NCBI GenBank assembly: GCA_945898185.1
Contig: CAMDHP010000010.1
Location: forward strand, 1 to 37,538
Length of the DNA: 37,538 nt
Origin: Akkermansia muciniphila
GTDB taxonomy: Bacteria; Verrucomicrobiota; Verrucomicrobiia; Opitutales; Opitutaceae
Direction: 5' to 3'
Positions 25,693 to 33,703 of this stretch are shown here, piece by piece. Both the position numbers and the translations under genes were made by a program. Every line of letters starts with the position of its first letter. Within the stretch, counting starts at the first letter, position 1. The notes under the pieces were generated by a model. The model saw only the letters and a program-made list of their open reading frames with translations. It was not told the DNA's origin and searched no databases.

Positions 25693-26265
25693 TCAACGCC
25701 AAAGCGCGTCCACCGCCGCTGCCGGCGGATTCTCCAGCAGGGCCCAAACGCTCGCGACGGTGGGCGTGACGATGATTTGCTCGTGCAGGTTCGGCGATTT
25801 GAAATTCTCCTCTGTCATGCGCGAGAAAAACCGCAGCAGGTCGTCGTAAAACCCATCTTGATTCACAAGGATTAGCGGCTTGGCGTGACGATTAAGGGAG
25901 CGCGCGACGAGGATCTCCACCAACTCCTCCAACGTCCCGATGCCCCCGGGCAGGGCGACAAATGCATCCGCCCGCTCCTCCATTATGCGGCGGCGTTCGC
26001 GCATCGAATCCACTACGATCAGCTCGTCGGCCTCTTTAAATGCGAGTTCACGCTCGACCATGAAATCCGGGATTACGCCGACCACCGCTCCGCCCGAGGC
26101 CTTGGTCGCGATTGCCACCGAGCCCATCACGCCCGCCTTGCCGCCGCCGTAGATAAGGCCCCAGCCGCGCTCGCCGAGGCCGCGCCCCGCCTCCTCGCCG
26201 GCCGCGTAATACTTTGCCGCCAGCCGCGTGCTGCTCGCACAATAAACACACACCCATTTCGTCAT
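25693..26265 (-). CDS. LOG-family (TIGR00730) Rossmann-fold protein
   Basis: Family members are cytokinin riboside 5'-monophosphate phosphoribohydrolases or general nucleoside-monophosphate hydrolases. 190 residues, the family length. Seen: VCVYCASSTRL (5-14), IYGGGKAGVMGSVA (38-51), and the diagnostic PGGIGTLEE (106-114) following MRERRRIMEERADAFVAL. The ATG at 26265 (MTKWVCVY) matches the family start; an upstream in-frame start adds an unrelated stretch. The physiological substrate in bacteria without a plant link is unclear; nucleotide salvage is likely. It lies 126 bp downstream of the HNH gene on the same strand. Confidence 0.9.
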   Translation of the reverse strand: MTKWVCVYCASSTRLAAKYYAAGEEAGRGLGERGWGLIYGGGKAGVMGSVAIATKASGGAVVGVIPDFMVERELAFKEADELIVVDSMRERRRIMEERADAFVALPGGIGTLEELVEILVARSLNRHAKPLILVNQDGFYDDLLRFFSRMTEENFKSPNLHEQIIVTPTVASVWALLENPPAAAVDALWR

Positions 26266-26391
26266 GCCTGCATCCAAACGAACCACGGCCCGCCCGCCAG
26301 CCTGCACTTTAATCGGACACGGATCGTTGCTTCTATGGGGCCGGCAGTTGAATCTTTTACCACGTATTGAAACTTGCTGGGTCGCCCTCGC

Positions 26392-27009
26392 TTAATCCAT
26401 CAGCTCCACGTTCCAGTAGGCTAGGTCGAGGAAGTCCTTCCAGCGTTCGCGCTGCTGGGTGTTCAGCACGAGAGAAATCACCGGGCGCCACTTCGGCCGG
26501 ACCGGCTTGCAGATGAGGCGCATGTGGGCCTCGTGCGGGAGACGGTTCGCCTTGCGCGAATTGCACTTGATGCACGAACACACGATGTTTTCCCACGTCG
26601 TTTTCCCACCGCGGTCGCGCGGGATCACGTGGTCGAGATTCAACTCCTCGCGGGGGAAGGTCCGGCCACAATACTGGCATAGATCCTTGTCGCGGGCGAA
26701 GACATTGCTGCGTGTGAGCTTGAGTTCCTTGCTCGGCAGCTTGTCGAAAAAGGCGAGCAAGATGACGCGCGGCATCCGAATGGTGATGCGCGGCGTATGC
26801 ACCGCATCAATCTGTTCAAGGGGCGGATTTGCGCGGGAAAAATCCATCCAATCCATGAAAGAGAAAACCCGGAAATCATCCACGTGGTGGTGAATAACCG
26901 AGGCGTGCCCCCGGGAGAGCAGGGCAAAAGCGCGTTTCGCGCAAATGACATTTACTGCCTGCCACAGGCGATTTAATACCAACACCGGCTGATCGAGAAC
27001 AAACTCCAT
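26392..27009 (-). CDS. HNH endonuclease-domain protein
   Basis: 205 residues. The N-terminal ~100 residues (MEFVLDQPVLVLNRLWQAVN, RAFALLSRGHASVI) precede a C-terminal HNH nuclease domain: LCQYCGRTF (Cys111, Cys114), LDHVIPRDRGGKTTWENIV with the catalytic His127 and Asn141, and CSCIKCNSRKANRLP with the second zinc-binding cysteine pair. The arrangement with an N-terminal 'VLN..W.AV' region is a common stand-alone HNH family in bacterial genomes; its biological role is not known. No partner methylase, restriction gene or phage gene is adjacent, so a defence role is not supported. The ATG at 27009 is preferred over the longer in-frame start. Confidence 0.85.
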   Translation of the reverse strand: MEFVLDQPVLVLNRLWQAVNVICAKRAFALLSRGHASVIHHHVDDFRVFSFMDWMDFSRANPPLEQIDAVHTPRITIRMPRVILLAFFDKLPSKELKLTRSNVFARDKDLCQYCGRTFPREELNLDHVIPRDRGGKTTWENIVCSCIKCNSRKANRLPHEAHMRLICKPVRPKWRPVISLVLNTQQRERWKDFLDLAYWNVELMD

Positions 27010-27125
27010 GTTGGGCCCTACTCGTTGAAGTGGGACCGGCCCTATGTCAAGGCGCAGGCCTGTCACAAAATAGTCACGGTCCAGCTTCTTCCAACCTGCC
27101 CGCCGAAGCCGGCTGGAAGTCTTCG

Positions 27126-28655
27126 CTACCTTTTCAAGCGTGCGATCAAGGCCTCGAGCAACGCATCCAGGCTGGGCCGGGCCGCGATGAAGTCCGGTTT
27201 CATACCGAGCTCTTCCAGGCTTTCGCTCGTCTGCGCGCCAATACTACCGACCAGCGGCTTGCGCGCGGCGGCGGCGAGTTTGAGTGAGTCCCCTTGGGAG
27301 TGGTAGGACTCGGCGGAGGATGAACTCGCGAACAGAATGGCGTCCGCCCCGTGCTGGCGGAAATCGTCCGCGACGGGGTCATCGGTGAGGTCGGTTTTCT
27401 CGGTTTTGTAGATCTGCAGGCGATCCACGATGGCGCGTCCGGCCTCCAGCTTTTTGATGAGTTTATCCCGGTTCAGATTCCCAGTGACGACGATGACCTT
27501 TGCGCTGTCGAGACTGCCGGTCTCGATCAAGGCGTCCGCAAGGGATGCGCCGGTGGCGGTATCAGGCATGCACTCCACCTTGATATGGTAACGCTCGATC
27601 TCGCGCGCGGTGGCCTTGCCCACGCACGCAAAACGCAGCAAGCCGAGGGCGCGGATGTCTGGATAGCCCTTGAGGAAATCCTCGAAGAAATAGCGCACTC
27701 CGTTCGCGCTGGTGAAGACGATCCAGTCATACATGCCCAGCTCGGCCAGAACCTCGACCAAACCGTATTTATCCACGTCCTTTGAGATTGTGATCAGCGG
27801 CAGCTCCATCACTTCGGCCCCGAGGGCCTCCAGCTTCTCGCGCAGTTCGCTATTCTGGTCGCGGGTGCGGGTGATGGCGATGCGCCGGCCGAAGAGCGGC
27901 AGGTGCTCGAACCAGTCGATCGCCTCGTGGTCACGCACGACCTCGCCGACAAAAATGATCGCGGGCGCGGCCAAGCCCGATTTCGCGACTTCGGCGGCGA
28001 GATTGGTGACCGTGCCAGTGACGCTGCGCTGGCGGCCTAGCGATGCCCATTGCACCACGGCGGCGGGGGTAGTCGCATCGAGTCCGCCGGCTTGGAGTTC
28101 TGCGAGAATGAAGGCGAGGTTTCCCATGCCCATGTAGATGGCTAAGGTGGTGTTCTCCAGCGCTCCGTAGCTCCGCCAGTTTACTTGGGTTTCCTTCTTC
28201 GTGGGGTCCTCGTGTCCGGTGAGGAGCACCAAGGCGGTGCTGAGATTGCGATAGGTAAGCGGGATGCCGGCGTAGGCCCCGGCGGCGAGGGCGGCAGTGA
28301 CGCCCGGCACAACCTCAAAACGGATGCCCGCCTTCGCGAGGGTGCGGGCTTCTTCTCCGCCGCGCCCGAAGATGTAGGGGTCGCCGCCCTTAAGGCGCAC
28401 GACCTTCTTGCCGGCCTTCGCTTGGCTGACGAGCAAGGTTTCGATTTCATCCTGCGGCACCGAGTGGAAGCCGGCCTTTTTTCCCACGTAGAAAATTTCG
28501 CAATCGGCGCGACACCATTTCACCAGCTCCGGATGCACGAGATAGTCGTAAACGAGCACATCGGCGGCAGAGATGAGCTCCTTCGCGCGAAAAGTGACGA
28601 GGCCAAGGTCGCCGGGACCGGCGCCAACAAGATAAACGATACCGGAGAATGACAT
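27126..28655 (-). CDS. Fused uroporphyrinogen-III C-methyltransferase / uroporphyrinogen-III synthase
   Basis: One 509-residue chain joins two activities of tetrapyrrole synthesis. Residues about 5-250 are the SAM-dependent methyltransferase (CobA/SUMT): VYLVGAGPGDLGLVTFRA, VVRLKGGDPYIFGRGGEE (85-102), VPGVTAALAAGAYAGIPLT and IFVGEVV. Residues about 257-509 are the HemD-like synthase: RRIAITRTRDQNSEL, DWIVFTSANGVRYFF, FACVGKATA and ADAILFASSSSAESY. HemD closes hydroxymethylbilane (from HemC, the upstream gene) into uroporphyrinogen III, and the methyltransferase diverts part to precorrin-2/siroheme. The ATG at 28655 fits the family start. It lies 161 bp after hemC, separated by a large inverted repeat. 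Confidence 0.93.
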   Translation of the reverse strand: MSFSGIVYLVGAGPGDLGLVTFRAKELISAADVLVYDYLVHPELVKWCRADCEIFYVGKKAGFHSVPQDEIETLLVSQAKAGKKVVRLKGGDPYIFGRGGEEARTLAKAGIRFEVVPGVTAALAAGAYAGIPLTYRNLSTALVLLTGHEDPTKKETQVNWRSYGALENTTLAIYMGMGNLAFILAELQAGGLDATTPAAVVQWASLGRQRSVTGTVTNLAAEVAKSGLAAPAIIFVGEVVRDHEAIDWFEHLPLFGRRIAITRTRDQNSELREKLEALGAEVMELPLITISKDVDKYGLVEVLAELGMYDWIVFTSANGVRYFFEDFLKGYPDIRALGLLRFACVGKATAREIERYHIKVECMPDTATGASLADALIETGSLDSAKVIVVTGNLNRDKLIKKLEAGRAIVDRLQIYKTEKTDLTDDPVADDFRQHGADAILFASSSSAESYHSQGDSLKLAAAARKPLVGSIGAQTSESLEELGMKPDFIAARPSLDALLEALIARLKR

Positions 28656-28670
28656 GAGAGAAGGATTTTT

Positions 28671-28815
28671 TGACACAGAGAACACAGAGCTCTGACACAG
28701 AGGTCACGGAGGCCTAGAGGTAAACTTGCGAAACAATTCGAAAGGACGATTGGTTTAAAGAACGGTGGATTGAAACTCTGTGCGCTCTGTGTCCGAGCTC
28801 TGTGCCCTCTGTGGA
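28671..28815. repeat. Long imperfect inverted repeat of CACAGAG units between hemC and cobA-hemD
   Basis: The left arm (28671-28713) has three or four degenerate CACAGAG/CACGGAG units; the right arm (28776-28815) has the complementary CTCTGTG units. The arms align over about 37 bp with few mismatches, sharing CTCTGTGTC, GAGCTCTGTG and CTCTGTG, with a spacer of about 60 nt. Transcribed within the hem operon it would fold into a very long hairpin. The right arm ends at the hemC stop codon. Confidence 0.75.
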
Positions 28816-28816
28816 A

Positions 28817-29677
28817 TTAAATCTGAAATCCGAAATGTTTCAAAAGGGTGCGGGCGGTTTCTAACGGCGCATCAATTTCGGCGTCGCTCAAGGGGAGCGT
28901 GCGAAGGCCGATTTCGTGGTGATAGAACCAGAGTGTGTCGGCGGTGACGTGCGCGGCGAAGGCGGTTTGACAACCACCGCCCAGCGCGGCTTGGAACGCA
29001 CGTTCGAGGGTGACGGCACGGAAAGTGCGATGGTCGAGCACCGCACGGATGCGGCCGGCATCGGCCGTGCGCGTCTGGAGCGCGATGGCGGCCTGTCCGA
29101 CAGCGGGAACCATGTGGCTGTAATCGAGCGCGTGAAACTGCACTCCCTGCCAGCCCTCTATCCCGAGGCGGCGCAGGCCGGCGGCGGCGAGCACGGTGGC
29201 ATCGGCCACGTGATCCTGGCCGATTTTGCGCAGACGGGTGTCCACGTTGCCGCGGATCTCGGTGAATTTCGCGTCGGGGAAAAGCATCGCCAATTGGAGC
29301 CGGCGACGAGGGCTGCCGGTAGCGATGAGCGCGGGATTCTCCACGCCATTCCGCAATATCAGGATGTCGCGCGGATCTTCGCGCGGCAGGTAGCCGGCGA
29401 CGACGAGACCCTCGGGGAGATGGCCGGGGAGGTCTTTGCAGCTGTGGATGGCGATGTCGGCGTCACCACGCAGCAAGGCCTCTTCGAGTTCCTTGGTGAA
29501 AAGCCCCTTACCGCCCTGTTTTTCCAGGGACCAATCGGTGCGTTGGTCGCCGGTCGTGACGATACGCAATTGCTCGATCTCGCAGCCGAAGGCCGAGCGC
29601 AGATGGGCCGCAACCTGCTCGGTCTGAGCGAGGGCCAGAGGGCTCTTACGAGTGGCGAGGACGAGTTTGGTCGGCAT
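28817..29677 (-). CDS. hemC: Porphobilinogen deaminase (hydroxymethylbilane synthase)
   Basis: Polymerises four porphobilinogens into hydroxymethylbilane, the substrate of the HemD half of the downstream fusion. 286 residues, slightly short of the usual ~310. Seen: LATRKSPLALAQ (7-18), GDADIAIHSCKDLP (71-84) with the catalytic Asp82, ATGSPRRRLQL, IRGNVDTRLRK (141-151) and LGGGCQTAFAAH (232-243) with Cys236 as the dipyrromethane cofactor attachment site. The leader is CCCTACCTTTAAACTTC, pyrimidine-rich with no Shine-Dalgarno. It is downstream of ilvC beyond a terminator, and so likely has its own promoter in the 105-bp gap. Confidence 0.95.
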   Translation of the reverse strand: MPTKLVLATRKSPLALAQTEQVAAHLRSAFGCEIEQLRIVTTGDQRTDWSLEKQGGKGLFTKELEEALLRGDADIAIHSCKDLPGHLPEGLVVAGYLPREDPRDILILRNGVENPALIATGSPRRRLQLAMLFPDAKFTEIRGNVDTRLRKIGQDHVADATVLAAAGLRRLGIEGWQGVQFHALDYSHMVPAVGQAAIALQTRTADAGRIRAVLDHRTFRAVTLERAFQAALGGGCQTAFAAHVTADTLWFYHHEIGLRTLPLSDAEIDAPLETARTLLKHFGFQI

Positions 29678-29721
29678 GAAGTTTAAAGGTAGGGCAGGCC
29701 CAGCGGTCCCGGCCTACCTCC

Positions 29722-29757
29722 AAAAAAACGGGCGCCGCCCGGAAGGGTCGGCGCCCG
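29722..29757 (-). terminator. Rho-independent terminator of ilvC
   Basis: CGGGCGCCG (29729-29737) pairs with CGGCGCCCG (29749-29757) across an 11-nt loop; on the minus strand a T7 run (A-run 29722-29728) follows. It separates the ilv genes from hemC. Confidence 0.85.
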
Positions 29758-29782
29758 CTGGAGGGGAGCGAGGCGGTTTCGC

Positions 29783-30814
29783 TTAGTTGGCGTAAGCGCC
29801 CTGCACGCCACCGATGTTGCGCTTGGGCATCCAAGGCATGAGACCGCGGAGGCGCTCGCCGGTCTTCTCGATCTGGTGCTTCTCGCCGGCTTTGAGGAGG
29901 GCGTTGTAGTTCTTCAGGCCGCCCTTGTATTCGGCGACCCACTGCTTGACGAACTTGCCACTTTGGATTTCGGCGAGGATCTTCTTCATTTCCTTCTTGG
30001 TGTTCGCGTTGATCACGCGAGGACCACGCGTGATGTCGCCATACTTGGCGGTCTCGGAGATCGAGAAGCGCATACCGGAGATGCCCTTTTCATACATGAG
30101 ATCACAGATGAGCTTCAGCTCGTGAAGGCACTCGAAGTAAGCCATCTCGGGCTGATATCCAGCCTCGACGAGGGTTTCGAATCCGGCCTGAACGAGTGCG
30201 GACGCACCGCCGCAGAGCACGGCCTGTTCGCCGAAGAGATCGGTCTCAGTCTCTTCCTTGAAGGATGTCTCGAGCACGCCGGCGCGGGTGCTGCCGATAC
30301 CCTTGGCCCAAGCGAGCGCGCACTTCTTGGCCTTCTTGGACTTATCTTGGAACACGCCGATGAGGGCAGGCATACCTTTGCCTTCAACATAGAGGCGGCG
30401 GACCATGTGGCCGGGGCCCTTGGGCGCCACGAGGATCACGTCAATGTCGGCGGGCACCTTGATGAGGCCGAAGTGAATCGCGAGACCGTGCGAGAAGACG
30501 AGGGTCTTGCCCTTGGAGAGGTTGGGGGCGATGTCCGAGAGGTAAACATCGGCCTGCTTCATGTCGGGCAAACCGACCAGAATTACATCGGCCAGGCGAA
30601 CAGCCTCGCCGGTGGAGACGACCTTGAAGCCGTGCTTCTCGGCAACAGGCTTCGACTTCGAGCCCTCGTAAAGGCCGATAATCACATTCACACCTGAATC
30701 CTTGAGATTCAAAGCGTGGGCGTGGCCTTGGGAACCGTAGCCGAGAACGGCGATGGTCTTGTTCTTGTAAAAGCCGAGATCGGCATCTTTGTCGGTGTAT
30801 ACTTTGGCAGGCAT
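29783..30814 (-). CDS. ilvC: Ketol-acid reductoisomerase, class I
   Basis: NAD(P)H- and Mg-dependent isomerisation and reduction of acetolactate in valine, leucine and isoleucine synthesis. 343 residues, typical of the short class I form. Seen: [21 protein letters not shown] (21-40 region) for cofactor binding, the beta2-alphaB loop [30 protein letters not shown], and metal/substrate residues in [16 protein letters not shown] and [16 protein letters not shown]. The loop has Ser and Lys where phosphate of NADPH would bind, so NADPH is likely but not proven. It follows ilvN on the same strand after 140 bp; a 12-bp tandem repeat lies in its leader. The leader ends ACCACCTTTTCCCAAC, with no Shine-Dalgarno. 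Confidence 0.96.
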   Translation of the reverse strand: MPAKVYTDKDADLGFYKNKTIAVLGYGSQGHAHALNLKDSGVNVIIGLYEGSKSKPVAEKHGFKVVSTGEAVRLADVILVGLPDMKQADVYLSDIAPNLSKGKTLVFSHGLAIHFGLIKVPADIDVILVAPKGPGHMVRRLYVEGKGMPALIGVFQDKSKKAKKCALAWAKGIGSTRAGVLETSFKEETETDLFGEQAVLCGGASALVQAGFETLVEAGYQPEMAYFECLHELKLICDLMYEKGISGMRFSISETAKYGDITRGPRVINANTKKEMKKILAEIQSGKFVKQWVAEYKGGLKNYNALLKAGEKHQIEKTGERLRGLMPWMPKRNIGGVQGAYAN

Positions 30815-30827
30815 GTTGGGAAAAGGT

Positions 30828-30852
30828 GGTTGGATTTCGGGGTTGGATTTCG
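30828..30852. repeat. Tandem 12-bp repeat in the ilvC leader
   Basis: GGTTGGATTTCG occurs twice with a single intervening G (30828-30839 and 30841-30852), then a T-run. On the coding strand this is two copies of CGAAATCCAACC ending 13 nt before the ilvC ATG. Possible protein- or RNA-binding element. Confidence 0.5.
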
Positions 30853-30954
30853 TTTTTTTGGGGAAAATAGCCAGAGGGGATTTGGCGGGGCCGGTTAAGG
30901 TCTCTTTGAGGGATTTGTCCGCTTAGTTTTGAGGTTTTCCGAGCAGCGCGGCAC

Positions 30955-31425
30955 TTAGCGCTTAAGCGCCAGGGTGCCGGTGCGGGCAAGTTCAAGGATG
31001 CCGAAGGGCGTGAGCAGATCAATGAAGGCGCGGACCTTGGCGTCGTCCCCGGTAAGCTCGATGATGAGTTCGGTGGCGTAGACGTTCACGATCTTGGTGC
31101 GAAAGATATCGCAAATCTGGATGATCTCGGAGCGCGTCTTACTATCGGCCTTGACCTTCACCAGCACGAGCTCGCGCTGCACGGCCTGGCCCTCTTTGAA
31201 ATCCGTGACCTCGACCACATTGACGAGCTTGCGCAACTGGCGGATGGCGAGTTCGAGTGCAGAATCATCGCCCTTCATGAGAACGGTGATGCGGGAAAAA
31301 GCGGCATCGTGGGTCGGGGCAACGTTGAGCGAATCAATGTTAAAACCACGGCCGGAAAACATGCCGGTGACGCGCGTGAGCACACCGAATTTGTTTTCAA
31401 CAAGGATTGATATCGTATGACGCAT
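30955..31425 (-). CDS. ilvN: Acetolactate synthase small (regulatory) subunit
   Basis: Binds valine through an ACT domain and controls the catalytic subunit IlvB. 156 residues, typical. Seen: MRHTISILVENKFGVLTRVTGMFSGRGFNIDSL (ACT domain start), SRITVLMKGDD, QLRKLVNVVEV, RELVLVKVKAD and the C-terminal FIDLLTPFGILELARTGTLALKR. The expected ilvB is not upstream: the adjacent upstream genes are tRNA-Val and ispE, so the large subunit is encoded elsewhere. The start lies 21 nt after the 3' end of tRNA-Val on the same strand. Symbol ilvN or ilvH is a matter of convention. Confidence 0.95.
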   Translation of the reverse strand: MRHTISILVENKFGVLTRVTGMFSGRGFNIDSLNVAPTHDAAFSRITVLMKGDDSALELAIRQLRKLVNVVEVTDFKEGQAVQRELVLVKVKADSKTRSEIIQICDIFRTKIVNVYATELIIELTGDDAKVRAFIDLLTPFGILELARTGTLALKR

Positions 31426-31446
31426 GCGGATGTGACGTGGAAAAAG

Positions 31447-31523
31447 TGGTGGACGCTGAGGGGCTCGAACCCCCGACCCTCTCGGTGTAAGCGAGATGCT
31501 CTAACCGACTGAGCTAAGCGTCC
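31447..31523 (-). tRNA. tRNA-Val (anticodon UAC)
   Basis: A 77-nt cloverleaf with an encoded CCA. Acceptor GGACGCT/AGCGTCC, D-arm GCTC-AGTCGGTTA-GAGC, anticodon stem TCTCG/CGAGA with loop CTTACAC giving TAC (reads GUA and other valine codons), and a GGGGG-TTCGAGC-CCCTC T-arm. Only 21 nt separate its CCA from the ilvN start codon, so processing of a joint transcript would create the 5' end of the ilvN message. Confidence 0.97.
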
Positions 31524-31643
31524 TGAGTGGTGAAAAAGAGAAATGTAAGCGGGTCTGCCGCAGCGGTGACAAGGGTATATTTGATCAACGAAAAAAACGG
31601 CGCTCGGCCACTTTTAATCCGCGGTTCAAAAGCGCGGCGGAAC

Positions 31644-32543
31644 TCAGCCAAGCTCTGTCACCTCCACGAAACACTCGGCCCCCCAGCCCTCGCGAATCGT
31701 TGCCATGATCGCGTCCGCGTCCGCGTCTGCGCTTAACCACGCGAAACAGGCGCTGCCGCTGCCACTCATTCTCCCGACGAGGCCATGACGCTCACTCAGC
31801 CATGCCAGCATGACCGGCAAGGCGGGCCACTTCGCGAATACCGGACGCTCCAGGGTGTTTTCCGGCAGCTGGTTCGGTGTTGCGGCGGCGTCCGCCATCC
31901 AGGCGCTCAACGCCGCCTCGCTCTCTACGGCGGACGCATACCACTCGGGTCGCGCCGCCAATGTCTGGAACGCCCATGCCGTCGCCACGCCAAAGACCGG
32001 CTTGAAAATCAACACCCGCCGTCCGCGCAAGCGCGCTGCCGCCTCCGCCGGCAAGGGCGTGAGCTGCTCACCCCTTCCGCGCATCACCAGCGGCCCGTCG
32101 TGCAAAAACAGCGGGCAGTCCGAGCCCAGGCCCGCCGCCAGCGCCAGCCTTTCCTCCGCGGCCAGACGATGGCCTGACAGCATCTCCATCGCCCGCAAGG
32201 CTGCCACTGCATTGCTGCTCCCGCCCCCCAGTCCGGCCCCGATGGGAATTCGTTTAATCAACGTAAACTGCACCGCCCGCCGCCAGCCCGTCGCCGCCGC
32301 AAAGGCCGCCGCCGCGCGCAACACCAGATTAGTTCCATCCAGAGGAACCCCGGGCGTTTCGCACGCGAGTGTTGTTTCCTCCTCGTTTACCGATCCAGCG
32401 GGGACGAGCCCAGCTTGCAACTCGTCCCCAAATGCGAGCGGCGCCACCAGTGAAATGAGCTCATGGAACCCATCCTCCCGCCGCCCAGTGATCGCCAGCG
32501 AGAGATTGATCTTGGCGGGACTGGCGACGGTGACGTTGGACAC
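31644..32543 (-). CDS. ispE: 4-diphosphocytidyl-2-C-methyl-D-erythritol kinase
   Basis: GHMP-family kinase phosphorylating CDP-methylerythritol in the MEP isoprenoid pathway. 299 residues. Seen: SPAKINLSLAITGRREDGFHEL (8-28 region), the ATP-binding PIGAGLGGGSSNAVAALRAM, LGSDCPLFLHDGP and the C-terminal GRMSGSGSACFAWL. The start is GTG at 32543, supported by a GAGGTGG sequence 4 nt upstream. It is one of few genes here with a Shine-Dalgarno. ispD and ispF lie about 4 kb away in the same window on the opposite strand. It follows the sugar-oxidoreductase gene after 69 bp. Confidence 0.95.
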   Translation of the reverse strand: MSNVTVASPAKINLSLAITGRREDGFHELISLVAPLAFGDELQAGLVPAGSVNEEETTLACETPGVPLDGTNLVLRAAAAFAAATGWRRAVQFTLIKRIPIGAGLGGGSSNAVAALRAMEMLSGHRLAAEERLALAAGLGSDCPLFLHDGPLVMRGRGEQLTPLPAEAAARLRGRRVLIFKPVFGVATAWAFQTLAARPEWYASAVESEAALSAWMADAAATPNQLPENTLERPVFAKWPALPVMLAWLSERHGLVGRMSGSGSACFAWLSADADADAIMATIREGWGAECFVEVTELG

Positions 32544-32547
32544 GTGG

Positions 32548-32554
32548 CCACCTC
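32548..32554 (-). promoter_or_regulatory. Shine-Dalgarno sequence fixing the ispE GTG start
   Basis: GAGGTGG on the minus strand, 4 nt before the GTG start of ispE. The frame then reads directly into the family's SPAKINL motif. Confidence 0.5.
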
Positions 32555-32612
32555 ACCGCAGCCAGTCGCCGCATTCAAAACCAAAATCGCACCATCCTGC
32601 GACCGCGCCGCT

Positions 32613-33656
32613 TCAACTATACTGCACCGGCAAAGCCTGCCCGACCTTCGCGCTTTGAGCTGCGAGATCAAGAATGTGGATGGGACGCCGCGCCCACTCA
32701 CCGGTGATAATCAACGCATCGCCCTTCGTCAGATGCGCGACGATATTTTCGTAAAACTTGTGCCCCTCGGACTTAGGATGCGGGGCGCGCTCGGTCGTAA
32801 ACTTGCCGTCACCCTTGCCCGTGATGGTCTCGGACGAGGGCCACTCGATCAGGTGCGTCGCCTTCGTTCCGACTATTTTCATAAACCCGCGCTCCGCCGC
32901 CGCGTCGAGTTGGGTGATGATGAGGTTGATCCGCTGACCGGTCGCAAAACGCACCGTCGCCTGCGCCTCGTCCTCATTCGAGTCCGCGCCCCACTTCGAA
33001 TCAGGCTGTGCGCCCCAGTAACCATTCCAAGCGTAGCCGCTCACCTCGGTCACCGGCGCGGTGATCAATTGCAGCGAGTATTCGAGGAGATGCACCCCCC
33101 AGTCGAAAAGCACGCCGCCCGAGATACTACGCGAAGTCCGCCACCAGTCACCTGGCCGCCCGTGGTTGCCCATGCGCAGGTCGATTCGCACGATGTCGCC
33201 AAGCTCACCCGATTTAAATAATTCGTTCGCGCGTAGAATCCAGCCGTCCCAGTGCCGATTGTGGTAAGTGCTCACCACCACGCCCGCCGCCTTCGCCGCC
33301 GCGATCATCGCATCACATTCGGAGGTCGTCACGGCCATTGGCTTCTCCAGCACGCAATGCCGGCCCGCCGCCGCGATCTGAAGGCCAAGAGCAGCATGGG
33401 TATTGTGCGGGGTGATGACGGTGACGAGCTCCACCGAGGACTTCGCCAGCATCTCGTCCACCGAACCGTAGGTCTCGATGCCGGGAAAATCCTCCCGTGC
33501 CACTGCGAGGCGCGCCGGATCGATCTCGACCACCGCCGTCGGAGTCATGCCGGCGGCCTGCATTTCCTTCAGGTGCTGGCGTCCCATATTAAAGGCGCCG
33601 CCATAGCCGACGACGCCGACCGTGATCGAGGCAGGGTTTGTGTAGGGTTTTTTCAT
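32613..33656 (-). CDS. Gfo/Idh/MocA-family oxidoreductase
   Basis: NAD(P)-dependent sugar or inositol dehydrogenase-like protein. 347 residues. N-terminal Rossmann motif VGVVGYGGAFNMGRQH (13-28), VVEIDPAR, TPHNTHAALGLQIAAAGRHCVLEKPMA with the diagnostic EKP (104-106), then the family's second domain with STYHNRHWDGW and GGVLFDWGVHLLEY (dehydrogenase D-x-G-x-H pattern). The substrate cannot be read from the sequence. The ATG at 33656 gives the family N-terminus; one at 33680 is an alternative. It follows the ThuA-like gene after 47 bp; both are divergent from an AraC-type regulator, which suggests control by a sugar. No Shine-Dalgarno. Confidence 0.9.
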   Translation of the reverse strand: MKKPYTNPASITVGVVGYGGAFNMGRQHLKEMQAAGMTPTAVVEIDPARLAVAREDFPGIETYGSVDEMLAKSSVELVTVITPHNTHAALGLQIAAAGRHCVLEKPMAVTTSECDAMIAAAKAAGVVVSTYHNRHWDGWILRANELFKSGELGDIVRIDLRMGNHGRPGDWWRTSRSISGGVLFDWGVHLLEYSLQLITAPVTEVSGYAWNGYWGAQPDSKWGADSNEDEAQATVRFATGQRINLIITQLDAAAERGFMKIVGTKATHLIEWPSSETITGKGDGKFTTERAPHPKSEGHKFYENIVAHLTKGDALIITGEWARRPIHILDLAAQSAKVGQALPVQYS

Positions 33657-33703
33657 AGGGAGTAAAAGTGTAACTGGCATTCAACTACGCAGCCGGCGCC
33701 CGC

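Noticed and set aside
26392-27009. HNH gene as part of a restriction or phage-defence system
   Set aside because: No methyltransferase, specificity, toxin or phage gene is nearby; it is flanked by housekeeping genes.
28671-28815. CRISPR-like array of CACAGAG units
   Set aside because: The units are short, degenerate and arranged as two opposed arms without regular unique spacers, and no cas gene is present.
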